6,039 nucleotides of DNA from assembly GCA_011682565.1 (NCBI GenBank), contig JAACEJ010000252.1, forward strand, positions 1 to 6,039. Direction: 5' to 3'. Origin of the DNA: Actinomycetota bacterium (GTDB lineage Bacteria; Zhuqueibacterota; Zhuqueibacteria; Residuimicrobiales; Krinioviventaceae). Shown here piece by piece: positions 1 to 5,411 of this stretch (position 1 is the stretch's first letter; each line of letters begins with the position of its first letter). The position numbers and the translations under genes are program-made. The notes under the pieces were generated by a model that saw nothing but the letters and a program-made list of their open reading frames with translations, did no database searches and was not told the DNA's origin.

Positions 1-152
1 AACGGCCAGAAACAACGGTTCTTTTTACACGCGGCGAAGGAAAAGTATCGAGCGTTTCGACTGCAAATAATATCGTTGGGGATCGCGCAATTTCTAATCC
101 TGTAAAAGCCAAGGTTTCGGATACAAAATCTGAACATTCTCAAACGAAAGAG
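1..152 (+). repeat. Imperfect tandem repeat, copy A, inside fliK
   Basis: Bases 1-152 match 202-353 without gaps at a 201-base offset. By hand count there are 19 mismatches in 152 positions (about 87% identity). The offset is a multiple of three, so the repeat is in frame and encodes a duplicated 50-residue segment running from RPETT to HSQTKE. The copy may begin before the window, so its left boundary is unknown. Confidence 0.9.
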
Positions 153-1364
153 AAAGCCAAAGCCGCAGGAACTGTGATTCCGAATAAGAAAACTTTCGGC
201 GAACGGCCAGAAACAACGGCTCTCTTTTCACGCGGCAAAGAAAAAGTATCGGGCGTTTCGACCGCAAAAAATATCGTTGAGGATCGCGCAGTTTCTGATC
301 GCGTAAAAGCCGGTGTTTCGGATGCAAAAGCTGAACATTCTCAAACAAAAGAGCATGTCGGTACGTCGGCGAATTTTCATGCTGTTGAAAAAGATCAGGT
401 GAGTGCCAAAGCCGCAGAATCTGTGATTCCGAATAAAAGAACTTTTCATGTAAAGCCCGTTACAATTGAAAATAAGGCCATGCGCGAAAAACCGACTGTT
501 CAGGCCAATCCTGTTGACCGGGTTAAAACTTTTGTTCCACAAGGTAATTCTGACGGAAATGTGATACAGACGCATGAACGTACAAGTCATGCAATTTTGA
601 AGGCACATTTGCAAGGCGTTATTCGGCGGAGATGGGCTTTAAACAATACGGCAAATTCTCTCAATGGAATATCCGCTGCGACGAAGAACAGCAGTAATGC
701 TCTAGTCGATGCGTCGAACCCTGCGTCCCATTATTCGCAGCAGTCAATGCAAAGTAAAAAGGATGGATCGCAGAATCCGGGAACTTTACTTGACAAAACA
801 ATTCTTGCCAGGTTTGGAAAACATGCTGATAGTGCCCAGCCTTCGATTTCGTTATTTGATGGTTTTGGCGCAGGGCAAAAAATCACAGCAAATCCTGTCA
901 ATTCGATTATGCAAAATACATCGACACCGGCAACTGTTTCTGTCCTCAGTTACTGGATTGCCGACGGTGCAAAACTAATGATTTCCCGCAAAGAGTCTTT
1001 TTTAAGCGTCAAGGCCGAGTCTGATGAATTAGGAAAGCTTGTCATTCAGATGGGACATGAGAATAAAAAATTTGGTATTACCATCCATGTTCAGTCAGAG
1101 CAGTCGAAAATGCTGTTAGAGAATTCTTTGCCCGAACTTAAACAGCAATTGGCGCAAAAAGATATGCTTTTATCTGACATTCGTATTTTGATTAATGATA
1201 AACCGGAACGTCGTTTTTCCGGTGGTTCCAGGTCTAATGATAAAAAATGGCAGGAATCAAGAAAAAGGAAAACAGACTCCAAAGTGAGTCAATTAAATGA
1301 TAAAATGGCAATGGATATAAGACGAATTGAATCGCGTTGGTCGACGTATCATGCTGTTGCATAA
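1..1364 (+). CDS. fliK: Flagellar hook-length control protein FliK, 5'-truncated by the window edge
   Basis: FliK is secreted through the flagellar export gate during hook growth. It measures hook length and triggers the switch from hook to filament export. The frame is open from base 3 to the TAA at 1362-1364, giving 453 visible residues with no start, so the true start lies upstream; the GTG at 174 is only an internal valine codon. The N-terminal and central part (to about base 998) is rich in Lys, Ser, Asn, Thr and Ala with no clear fold, as expected of the FliK ruler region, and begins with a tandem repeat. The C-terminal hook-length domain (PF02120 type) lies at about 999-1200: FLSVKAESDELGKLVIQM, then a GITIHVQSEQ strand and a helix ending LPELKQQLAQK before SDIRILI. 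A basic tail (RKRKTDSK) follows. flgD starts 17 bases downstream, consistent with one transcript. Assignment rests on the C-terminal pattern plus the gene order; the N-terminal part alone would not be recognisable. Confidence 0.9.
   Translation, partial: RPETTVLFTRGEGKVSSVSTANNIVGDRAISNPVKAKVSDTKSEHSQTKEKAKAAGTVIPNKKTFGERPETTALFSRGKEKVSGVSTAKNIVEDRAVSDRVKAGVSDAKAEHSQTKEHVGTSANFHAVEKDQVSAKAAESVIPNKRTFHVKPVTIENKAMREKPTVQANPVDRVKTFVPQGNSDGNVIQTHERTSHAILKAHLQGVIRRRWALNNTANSLNGISAATKNSSNALVDASNPASHYSQQSMQSKKDGSQNPGTLLDKTILARFGKHADSAQPSISLFDGFGAGQKITANPVNSIMQNTSTPATVSVLSYWIADGAKLMISRKESFLSVKAESDELGKLVIQMGHENKKFGITIHVQSEQSKMLLENSLPELKQQLAQKDMLLSDIRILINDKPERRFSGGSRSNDKKWQESRKRKTDSKVSQLNDKMAMDIRRIESRWSTYHAVA
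156..197 (+). repeat. Repeat linker, first copy (AKAA..VIPNKKTF)
   Basis: These 42 bases match 405-446 with 5 mismatches by hand count. They encode AKAAGTVIPNKKTF and join repeat copy A to copy B. They lie 249 bases from the second linker, against 201 for the core repeat, which reveals a 48-base in-frame length difference between the units. Confidence 0.85.
202..353 (+). repeat. Imperfect tandem repeat, copy B, inside fliK
   Basis: This is the partner of copy A. The encoded segments differ at 13 of 50 residues, and 16 of the 19 base differences change the amino acid. Copy B is followed by 17 codons (354-404) where copy A has a single codon (153-155), after which the similarity resumes. Confidence 0.9.
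405..446 (+). repeat. Repeat linker, second copy (AKAA..VIPNKRTF)
   Basis: This encodes AKAAESVIPNKRTF, the counterpart of 156-197. Similarity to the repeat unit stops after the TF codons: the first copy continues with GERPETT and this one with HVKPVTI. This is therefore the right-hand end of the repeat array. Confidence 0.85.
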
Positions 1365-1381
1365 ATGATGGAGTGTAGAGT

Positions 1382-2050
1382 ATGCAAGTTTCAAGTGTTG
1401 ATAATAGTTCTGCTGCAAGTGCATTGTCCAGTGCACCTGCGAATCAGGACCTCGATAAGGATGCATTTTTGCAATTGTTGGTAACACAGCTTAAAAACCA
1501 GGATCCGCTTAGCCCCATGGACAATACCGCGTTTGTAGCGCAATTAGCTCAATTCAGTTCTCTTGAACAACTATCCAACATGAATAGTAGTTTGCAGAGC
1601 AGTGCGCTTGTAACGCAATCCATGAACAATTCAGTCATGGCCGGATTGATCGGAAAGAATATCCGCGCCACCGACAATACCCTGAATCTGGAGGCGGGAA
1701 GTCCTGCCGGTTTCGCGTATCAACTTAAACAAGGTGCGAATGTACAAGTGGAAGTTTATTCCAGTACCGGTGAGCGCATAAGAAAAATAAATTTTGGCTT
1801 GCAAGCAGAGGGGGTACACAATGGTGTGTGGGATGGAAAAAACAATTCGGGACAGGACATGCCGGCAGGGAAATATTATTTTAGTATTTCCGCATCGGAT
1901 GCGGAGGGTAATTCTATACCAACAAGTCCGATAGTTGAAGGGAAAGTCACAGGCATACGTTTTGTCGATGGCAAAACATATATTATGCTTGGAAATACCG
2001 AAATAGATCCGACAAACATAATTGATATATCTGAAACGAGCGGCATATAA
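1382..2050 (+). CDS. flgD: Flagellar hook assembly scaffolding protein FlgD (hook cap)
   Basis: FlgD caps the tip of the growing hook, guides FlgE polymerisation and is discarded when the hook is complete. The 222-residue product is of normal family length. Residues about 24-75 form the FlgD N-terminal domain (PF03963 type), with the signature FLQLLVTQLKNQDP followed by SPMDNTAFVAQLAQFSSLEQ. Residues about 103-180 resemble the FlgD Ig-like domain (PF13860 type), including the VWDGKNNSGQDMPAGKYYF turn and strand. Residues about 85-97 and 185-216 (AGLIGKNI and VTGIRFVDGKTYIMLGNTEI) look like the two halves of the Tudor-like domain into which the Ig-like domain is inserted. The ATG is preceded by GGAG at 1370-1373, eight bases away. 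The gene starts 17 bases after fliK stops and ends 24 bases before the next start, so it is probably cotranscribed. No oddity is seen. Confidence 0.96.
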   Translation: MQVSSVDNSSAASALSSAPANQDLDKDAFLQLLVTQLKNQDPLSPMDNTAFVAQLAQFSSLEQLSNMNSSLQSSALVTQSMNNSVMAGLIGKNIRATDNTLNLEAGSPAGFAYQLKQGANVQVEVYSSTGERIRKINFGLQAEGVHNGVWDGKNNSGQDMPAGKYYFSISASDAEGNSIPTSPIVEGKVTGIRFVDGKTYIMLGNTEIDPTNIIDISETSGI

Positions 2051-2060
2051 AATAATTGAG

Positions 2061-2069
2061 AGGAGGTGA
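2061..2069 (+). promoter_or_regulatory. Very strong ribosome binding site that decides the start of the next gene
   Basis: AGGAGGTGA is complementary over nine bases to the usual 3' end of 16S rRNA. A GTG at 2066-2068 is in frame with the gene but lies inside this site and so cannot be a sensible start. The in-frame TTG at 2075-2077 is eight bases after AGGAGG, the normal spacing, and is therefore preferred. Confidence 0.8.
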
Positions 2070-2074
2070 GTTTC

Positions 2075-2467
2075 TTGGCAGAGAGTAGTGCAAGCGTTCA
2101 CGGTATTAGGAGACTGACAAGTGCAGAGCGTTTGAAACGTACACATTCGCCTGCCGAATTGAAGCAAAAAGTTAGTTTTGAAAAAATACTCGAAAGTAAA
2201 AAATCGGAACTGACAGAGATTAAGTTTTCGCAACATGCGCAAAACAGGCTGCGTGAGAGGAATATCACGATGAGTTCGAACGATTATATGCGCCTGAGAA
2301 ATGCAATACACAAGATCTCGCAAAAAGGCGGGCGTGAGTCACTTGTTTTGATGGACAACCAGGCGTTTCTTGTGAGCGCGGAAAACAGTACCGTGATCAC
2401 TGCGATCGACGGTTCAAACATGCGCGAGAATGTTTTCACCAATATTGACAGTGCAATAATTATTTAA
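2075..2467 (+). CDS. Conserved small flagellar operon protein (PF12611/TIGR02530 type), between flgD and flgE
   Basis: The product has 130 residues from the TTG start. It has no signal peptide or membrane segment, so it is probably cytoplasmic. The N-terminal third is basic and poorly conserved in appearance. From about residue 35 the pattern is that of the 'flagellar operon protein' family found next to flgD and flgE in Firmicutes, spirochaetes and others: FEKILESK, then IKFSQHAQNRLRERNITM (the hallmark FSxHAxxRLxxR), then a helix ending ISQKGGRESLVLMD, then AFLVSAENSTVITAID, and finally ENVFTNIDSAIII at the C-terminus. The function of the family is not established to my knowledge. Its constant place between the hook cap and hook genes suggests a role in hook assembly or its control, which is inference. 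It begins 24 bases after flgD and ends 84 bases before flgE. The alternative GTG start at 2066 would add three residues but overlaps the ribosome binding site. Confidence 0.88.
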   Translation: MAESSASVHGIRRLTSAERLKRTHSPAELKQKVSFEKILESKKSELTEIKFSQHAQNRLRERNITMSSNDYMRLRNAIHKISQKGGRESLVLMDNQAFLVSAENSTVITAIDGSNMRENVFTNIDSAIII

Positions 2468-2472
2468 TGAAC

Positions 2473-2521
2473 GGGCTGGACCCTGTTGGGAAGCCCAGGG
2501 CTGCCGACTGATTGACGCAGC
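2473..2521 (+). promoter_or_regulatory. Cluster of overlapping inverted repeats in the flgE leader
   Basis: The 84-base spacer before flgE (2468-2551) holds several short GC-rich inverted repeats. GGGCT (2473-2477) can pair with AGCCC (2492-2496) around an inner CCC/GGG stem (2481-2483 with 2488-2490, loop TGTT). An alternative stem pairs CCCTG (2481-2485) with CAGGG (2496-2500) and excludes the first. GCTGC (2500-2504) can pair with GCAGC (2517-2521). There is no T-tract, so it is not a standard terminator, and it matches no riboswitch class that I recognise. The ribosome binding site of flgE (AAGGAG, 2538-2543) lies outside the paired regions. A role in mRNA processing, stability or attenuation is possible but unproven. 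Confidence 0.4.
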
Positions 2522-2551
2522 ACCGGAATACAAAAACAAGGAGAAAGAACT

Positions 2552-4528
2552 ATGTTACGATCATTATTTTCCGGGGTCTCTGGATTAAGAAATCATCAAA
2601 TTCAGATGGATGTAATAGGAAACAATATCGCAAACGTTAACACTATTGGTTTTAAAGCAGGCAGGGTGACATTTCAGGAAAGTCTGTCCCAGGCCCTGCA
2701 AAACGGTCGCAAACCCAGTGGCAACATGGGTGGCACTAACCCGATGAATGTTGGACTTGGAGTGACAGTCGCAAGCATAGATCATTTGTTTACACAGGGA
2801 AATCTGGAAAGAACCGGCAATCCCCTGGATTTGGCGATTCAGGGAAATGCATTTTTTGTACTCAATGATGGAAACAATGATTATTTCACCCGTGCCGGGA
2901 ATTTTCAAATTGATGCCACCGGCAATCTTGTTTTCGGTAATAGCGGTTATCATGTTCAGGGAAGAATGGCTGATTCAAACGGCGAAATATCTTCTGCCGC
3001 CCAGGTTCAGGATGTTCGTTTGCCTTTTGGACAGAAAGTAGCAGCAAAAGCAACTACACTTGTTAATTTTTCGGGAAATCTCAATTTCGACACTTTTCAA
3101 AGAGCGCAAACTTTATCATCGTCTTATGCAACAAACGCAAAAGTTGTTGGTGGTGCTTTGACGGCACCGTTGGATTTAACAACAGCGAATGAACTGACTG
3201 TGACTATCGACGATGATGGCGGCAGCACCATAAGTGAGACCCTTACGCTCGATCCGACAACATACAGTACAGTGAGTGCGGTTGTTGCGGCCATTAATCA
3301 ACAAATTCAGAGCAATCGTGCTTTGAACGGTGAAGTTATCGCTGAGGTCGTAAATGACGGAGGAAACGAAAAAGTCTCTATTCATACAACCGATAAAGGA
3401 GGTTCCACAACGACTCTGGCGCTCTCCGGTTCTGCCACGACCCCTCTTAGTTTAAGTACATCCGTGGTAACAGGAACAGTCGCTACAACGGCACTTAAAG
3501 ACCTTGGCTTTATCAGCGAGAATTTGAGTGCAGGTGATGAAATTCGTATCAACGGTACCAATCACAATAGTGAGAGTATAAGTGGGACATACATCTATAC
3601 AGATGGTGATACTGTTCAGGATCTTTTGGATAAAATGAAAGACATTTTTAGTGACGCCTCTGTTTCGCTGGCCAAGGATGGTACTCTAAAAATTGAGGAT
3701 GCGATGGCCGGAGCTTCCAAAACAACCGTCAGTATGACTTTTTTTGATAAAGAAACATCTACAATTGCTATTATGCCGACATTTGACATCACCGCTGAAG
3801 GTAGAGATGCCGGCGAACATGAATCGAGTATTTCCGCTTATGATAGTAAGGGCGCCACTCATACTGTAACACTCAAATTTACGAATAATTCGACAGCGGA
3901 TGAGCCGGATTTGTGGCGCTGGGAAGCAATTATCGATAACGGCGAAATTGTGCCGGACAGCGGTAACCGCGGTGTGGCCAAGTTTAATCCGAATGGAAGT
4001 CTCGCATATTTTCAGTCCGAAGATGGACTGCCGCTTACATTTGAACCCGGCAATGGTGCAACAACAATGAGCATCACTGTCGGTGCCGGAAAGGCAAATT
4101 CATTCAGCGGTCTTACCCAATTGGAAAATCCTACGACCGCCGTTGTGACTGAACAGGATGGGTATGGTCTGGGTGATCTTTACGATATTTCTTTTGATAC
4201 AACAGGAAAAGTAACCGGACATTTTACTAATGGTGTAAGTCAGGTACTTGCCCAAGTGGCATTAGCAACTTTTTCAAATGAGGCCGGCCTGGCAGATGTG
4301 GGCGAGAATATGTTTACTGTTGGGGATAACAGCGGAATGGCGATTAAAGGATGGGCCGGTACAACGGTGCATGCCGATATTGCCGCTGGACACTTGGAGA
4401 TGTCTAACGTTGATCTTGCCCAGGAATTCACAAACATGATCGTCGCACAGCGTGGTTTTCAGGCAAATGCTCGTGTCATTACAACGAGCGATACTTTGCT
4501 TGAAGAAATTGTACGACTCAAGAGATAA
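2552..4528 (+). CDS. flgE: Flagellar hook protein FlgE, enlarged
   Basis: FlgE is the subunit of the hook, the flexible joint outside the cell between the basal body rod and the filament. The 658-residue product begins MLRSLFSGVSGLRNHQ, the usual start of hook and rod proteins. Residues about 5-35 carry the N-terminal rod/hook motif (PF00460 type; MDVIGNNIANVNTIGFK). Residues 68-180 look like domain D1, including the NPLDLAIQGNAFFVL and YFTRAGNFQID motifs. Residues about 415-560 resemble the FlgE D2 region (ISAYDSKGATHTVTLKF). The end, about 617-658, is the conserved C-terminal helix (NVDLAQEFTNMIVAQRGFQA), which packs with the N-terminus and serves in axial assembly. The protein exceeds the roughly 400-residue Salmonella FlgE because of an insert at about 181-414, probably surface-exposed extra domains. 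No cysteine is present, so the Cys-Lys lysinoalanine crosslink of spirochaete hooks cannot form. AAGGAG lies eight bases before the ATG. No signal peptide is expected because FlgE leaves through the flagellar export apparatus. Confidence 0.97.
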   Translation: MLRSLFSGVSGLRNHQIQMDVIGNNIANVNTIGFKAGRVTFQESLSQALQNGRKPSGNMGGTNPMNVGLGVTVASIDHLFTQGNLERTGNPLDLAIQGNAFFVLNDGNNDYFTRAGNFQIDATGNLVFGNSGYHVQGRMADSNGEISSAAQVQDVRLPFGQKVAAKATTLVNFSGNLNFDTFQRAQTLSSSYATNAKVVGGALTAPLDLTTANELTVTIDDDGGSTISETLTLDPTTYSTVSAVVAAINQQIQSNRALNGEVIAEVVNDGGNEKVSIHTTDKGGSTTTLALSGSATTPLSLSTSVVTGTVATTALKDLGFISENLSAGDEIRINGTNHNSESISGTYIYTDGDTVQDLLDKMKDIFSDASVSLAKDGTLKIEDAMAGASKTTVSMTFFDKETSTIAIMPTFDITAEGRDAGEHESSISAYDSKGATHTVTLKFTNNSTADEPDLWRWEAIIDNGEIVPDSGNRGVAKFNPNGSLAYFQSEDGLPLTFEPGNGATTMSITVGAGKANSFSGLTQLENPTTAVVTEQDGYGLGDLYDISFDTTGKVTGHFTNGVSQVLAQVALATFSNEAGLADVGENMFTVGDNSGMAIKGWAGTTVHADIAAGHLEMSNVDLAQEFTNMIVAQRGFQANARVITTSDTLLEEIVRLKR

Positions 4529-4536
4529 TCTGGACA

Positions 4537-4568
4537 CATGGCGGGCGGCATGTACGTCGTCCGCCATG
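4537..4568 (+). promoter_or_regulatory. Strong hairpin between flgE and motA, without T-tract
   Basis: Bases 4537-4549 pair with 4556-4568 in an unbroken 13-base-pair stem with two G-U pairs, and the loop is ATGTAC. It starts eight bases after the flgE stop. The sequence after it (GTCTGAAGTTAAAATTG) has no run of T, so it is not a classical intrinsic terminator. It may protect the 3' end of an abundant flgE message after processing, or partly reduce read-through into the motor genes. It fills most of the first half of the 109-base spacer (4529-4637), where no gene is found. Confidence 0.6.
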
Positions 4569-4616
4569 GTCTGAAGTTAAAATTGTAGAGCACATGAGTA
4601 AAGGTTAAATTCTTTC

Positions 4617-4625
4617 AGGGAGTGA
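4617..4625 (+). promoter_or_regulatory. Distant ribosome binding site of motA
   Basis: AGGGAGTGA is the only purine-rich Shine-Dalgarno-like element before motA. The GGGAG core ends 15 bases before the ATG at 4638, longer than the usual 5-10, and the gap is AT-rich. No ATG, GTG or TTG lies in frame between an in-frame TGA at 4623-4625 and the ATG, so the start itself is fixed. Translation initiation may be weaker than for the other genes here. Confidence 0.55.
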
Positions 4626-4637
4626 TTAATACAAAAA

Positions 4638-5411
4638 ATGGATATTGCGAGCTTAATTGGAATTATATCTGGTATAGGCCTCATTGGGTTTACAATAATG
4701 TCGCGAAGCGGATGGCAGTTCTTTTTCAGCCTGAATTCATTTTTCATTGTTGCGGGAGGAACTATGGCGGCCATTTTAATCAATTATCCACTCAAAGATG
4801 TTTTGAGTGTTTTTAAAATAGCCAGTAAGGTTTTTATGCACAAAGCAACTCCCATTCATGAGACCGTAGAATATTGGAATAAAACAGCGCAAAAAGCTCG
4901 TCAGAATGGTTTGCTGGAGTTGGAAAATGAAATTGAAGGTGCAGATGAATTTACCAAAAAGAGCATTCAACTTTTGGTGGATCAGGTGGACAGTGAAATT
5001 ATGAACGATATTCTTACTACGGAAATAATTTACATCCAGGAACGGCATAATCTGGGGCAAAAAATCTTCACCTCATTGGGAAATTATGCACCGGCATTTG
5101 GAATGGTAGGAACCCTGATTGGCCTGATCCAGATGTTGCAGCAATTAAACGACCCCAGCCAAATCGGTTCGGGGATGGGCACCGCTCTTATTACAACGTT
5201 CTATGGAGCTGTGTTGGCAAACCTTGTCTTCCTTCCCATGGCAGGTAAGCTCAAGACTCGTTCAAAGCAAGAAGTGCAGGAGAAAGAACTGATAGTTCTT
5301 GCCATCAATTCCATTAAGGATGGAGACAATCCCCGGTTGATGAGAGAAAAATTGGTGACATTTTTGTCTCCAAAACTCCGTTCAGGAGACAAAACGGAAA
5401 ATAAAAAATGA
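4638..5411 (+). CDS. motA: Flagellar motor stator protein MotA
   Basis: MotA is the inner-membrane stator subunit that, with MotB, converts ion flow into torque on the rotor protein FliG. The 257-residue product is of typical length. Four membrane segments are visible at about residues 3-22, 28-50, 145-168 and 180-203. The large cytoplasmic loop between the second and third carries the charged torque region: R88 and E96 in ARQNGLLELENE have the spacing of the R90 and E98 of E. coli MotA that interact with FliG. The third segment holds the family signature YAPAFGMVGTLIGLI with P152, and the fourth ends in FLP with P200, matching the two functional prolines of MotA. The C-terminus is basic and cytoplasmic. 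The family is MotA/TolQ/ExbB (PF01618 type). The loop motif and pairing with motB exclude ExbB or TolQ. Its stop overlaps the motB start in ATGA (5408-5411), indicating translational coupling. Whether it uses protons or sodium cannot be told safely. Confidence 0.97.
   Translation: MDIASLIGIISGIGLIGFTIMSRSGWQFFFSLNSFFIVAGGTMAAILINYPLKDVLSVFKIASKVFMHKATPIHETVEYWNKTAQKARQNGLLELENEIEGADEFTKKSIQLLVDQVDSEIMNDILTTEIIYIQERHNLGQKIFTSLGNYAPAFGMVGTLIGLIQMLQQLNDPSQIGSGMGTALITTFYGAVLANLVFLPMAGKLKTRSKQEVQEKELIVLAINSIKDGDNPRLMREKLVTFLSPKLRSGDKTENKK
5408..5411 (+). promoter_or_regulatory. ATGA stop/start overlap coupling motA and motB
   Basis: The TGA of motA (5409-5411) and the ATG of motB (5408-5410) share bases. 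Such overlaps commonly couple translation, which fits the fixed MotA-MotB ratio of the stator. Confidence 0.85.

Noticed and set aside
1..446. Repeats at the left edge as a CRISPR or mobile-element signature
   Set aside because: The period is 201 or 249 bases, in frame, with coding continuity and no spacers or terminal inverted repeats; it is an intragenic protein repeat.
174..1364. fliK starting at the GTG at base 174
   Set aside because: The frame is open to the left edge, and the sequence upstream encodes the matching repeat copy, so the GTG is an internal codon.
1631..2323. Long minus-strand open frame of 230 residues across flgD and the small flagellar gene
   Set aside because: It is antisense to two well-recognised genes, its product is Cys/Arg/Ile-rich without any family pattern, and it crosses a gene boundary; it is a shadow frame.
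2512..2551. TTGACG at 2512-2517 as a -35 box for flgE
   Set aside because: No TATAAT-like -10 is found at 16-18 bases; the nearest candidate, TACAAA at 2529, is only 11 bases away.
4537..4568. Intrinsic terminator after flgE
   Set aside because: The stem is strong but no run of T follows it, and motA lies close by on the same strand, so full termination is not supported.
4599..4637. Possible sigma-28-type promoter for motA (TAAAGGTT at 4599-4606 followed by a GTGATTAA-like -10)
   Set aside because: The -10 match is poor at the normal spacing, and the better one would place the transcription start almost on the motA start codon, leaving no room for the ribosome binding site.
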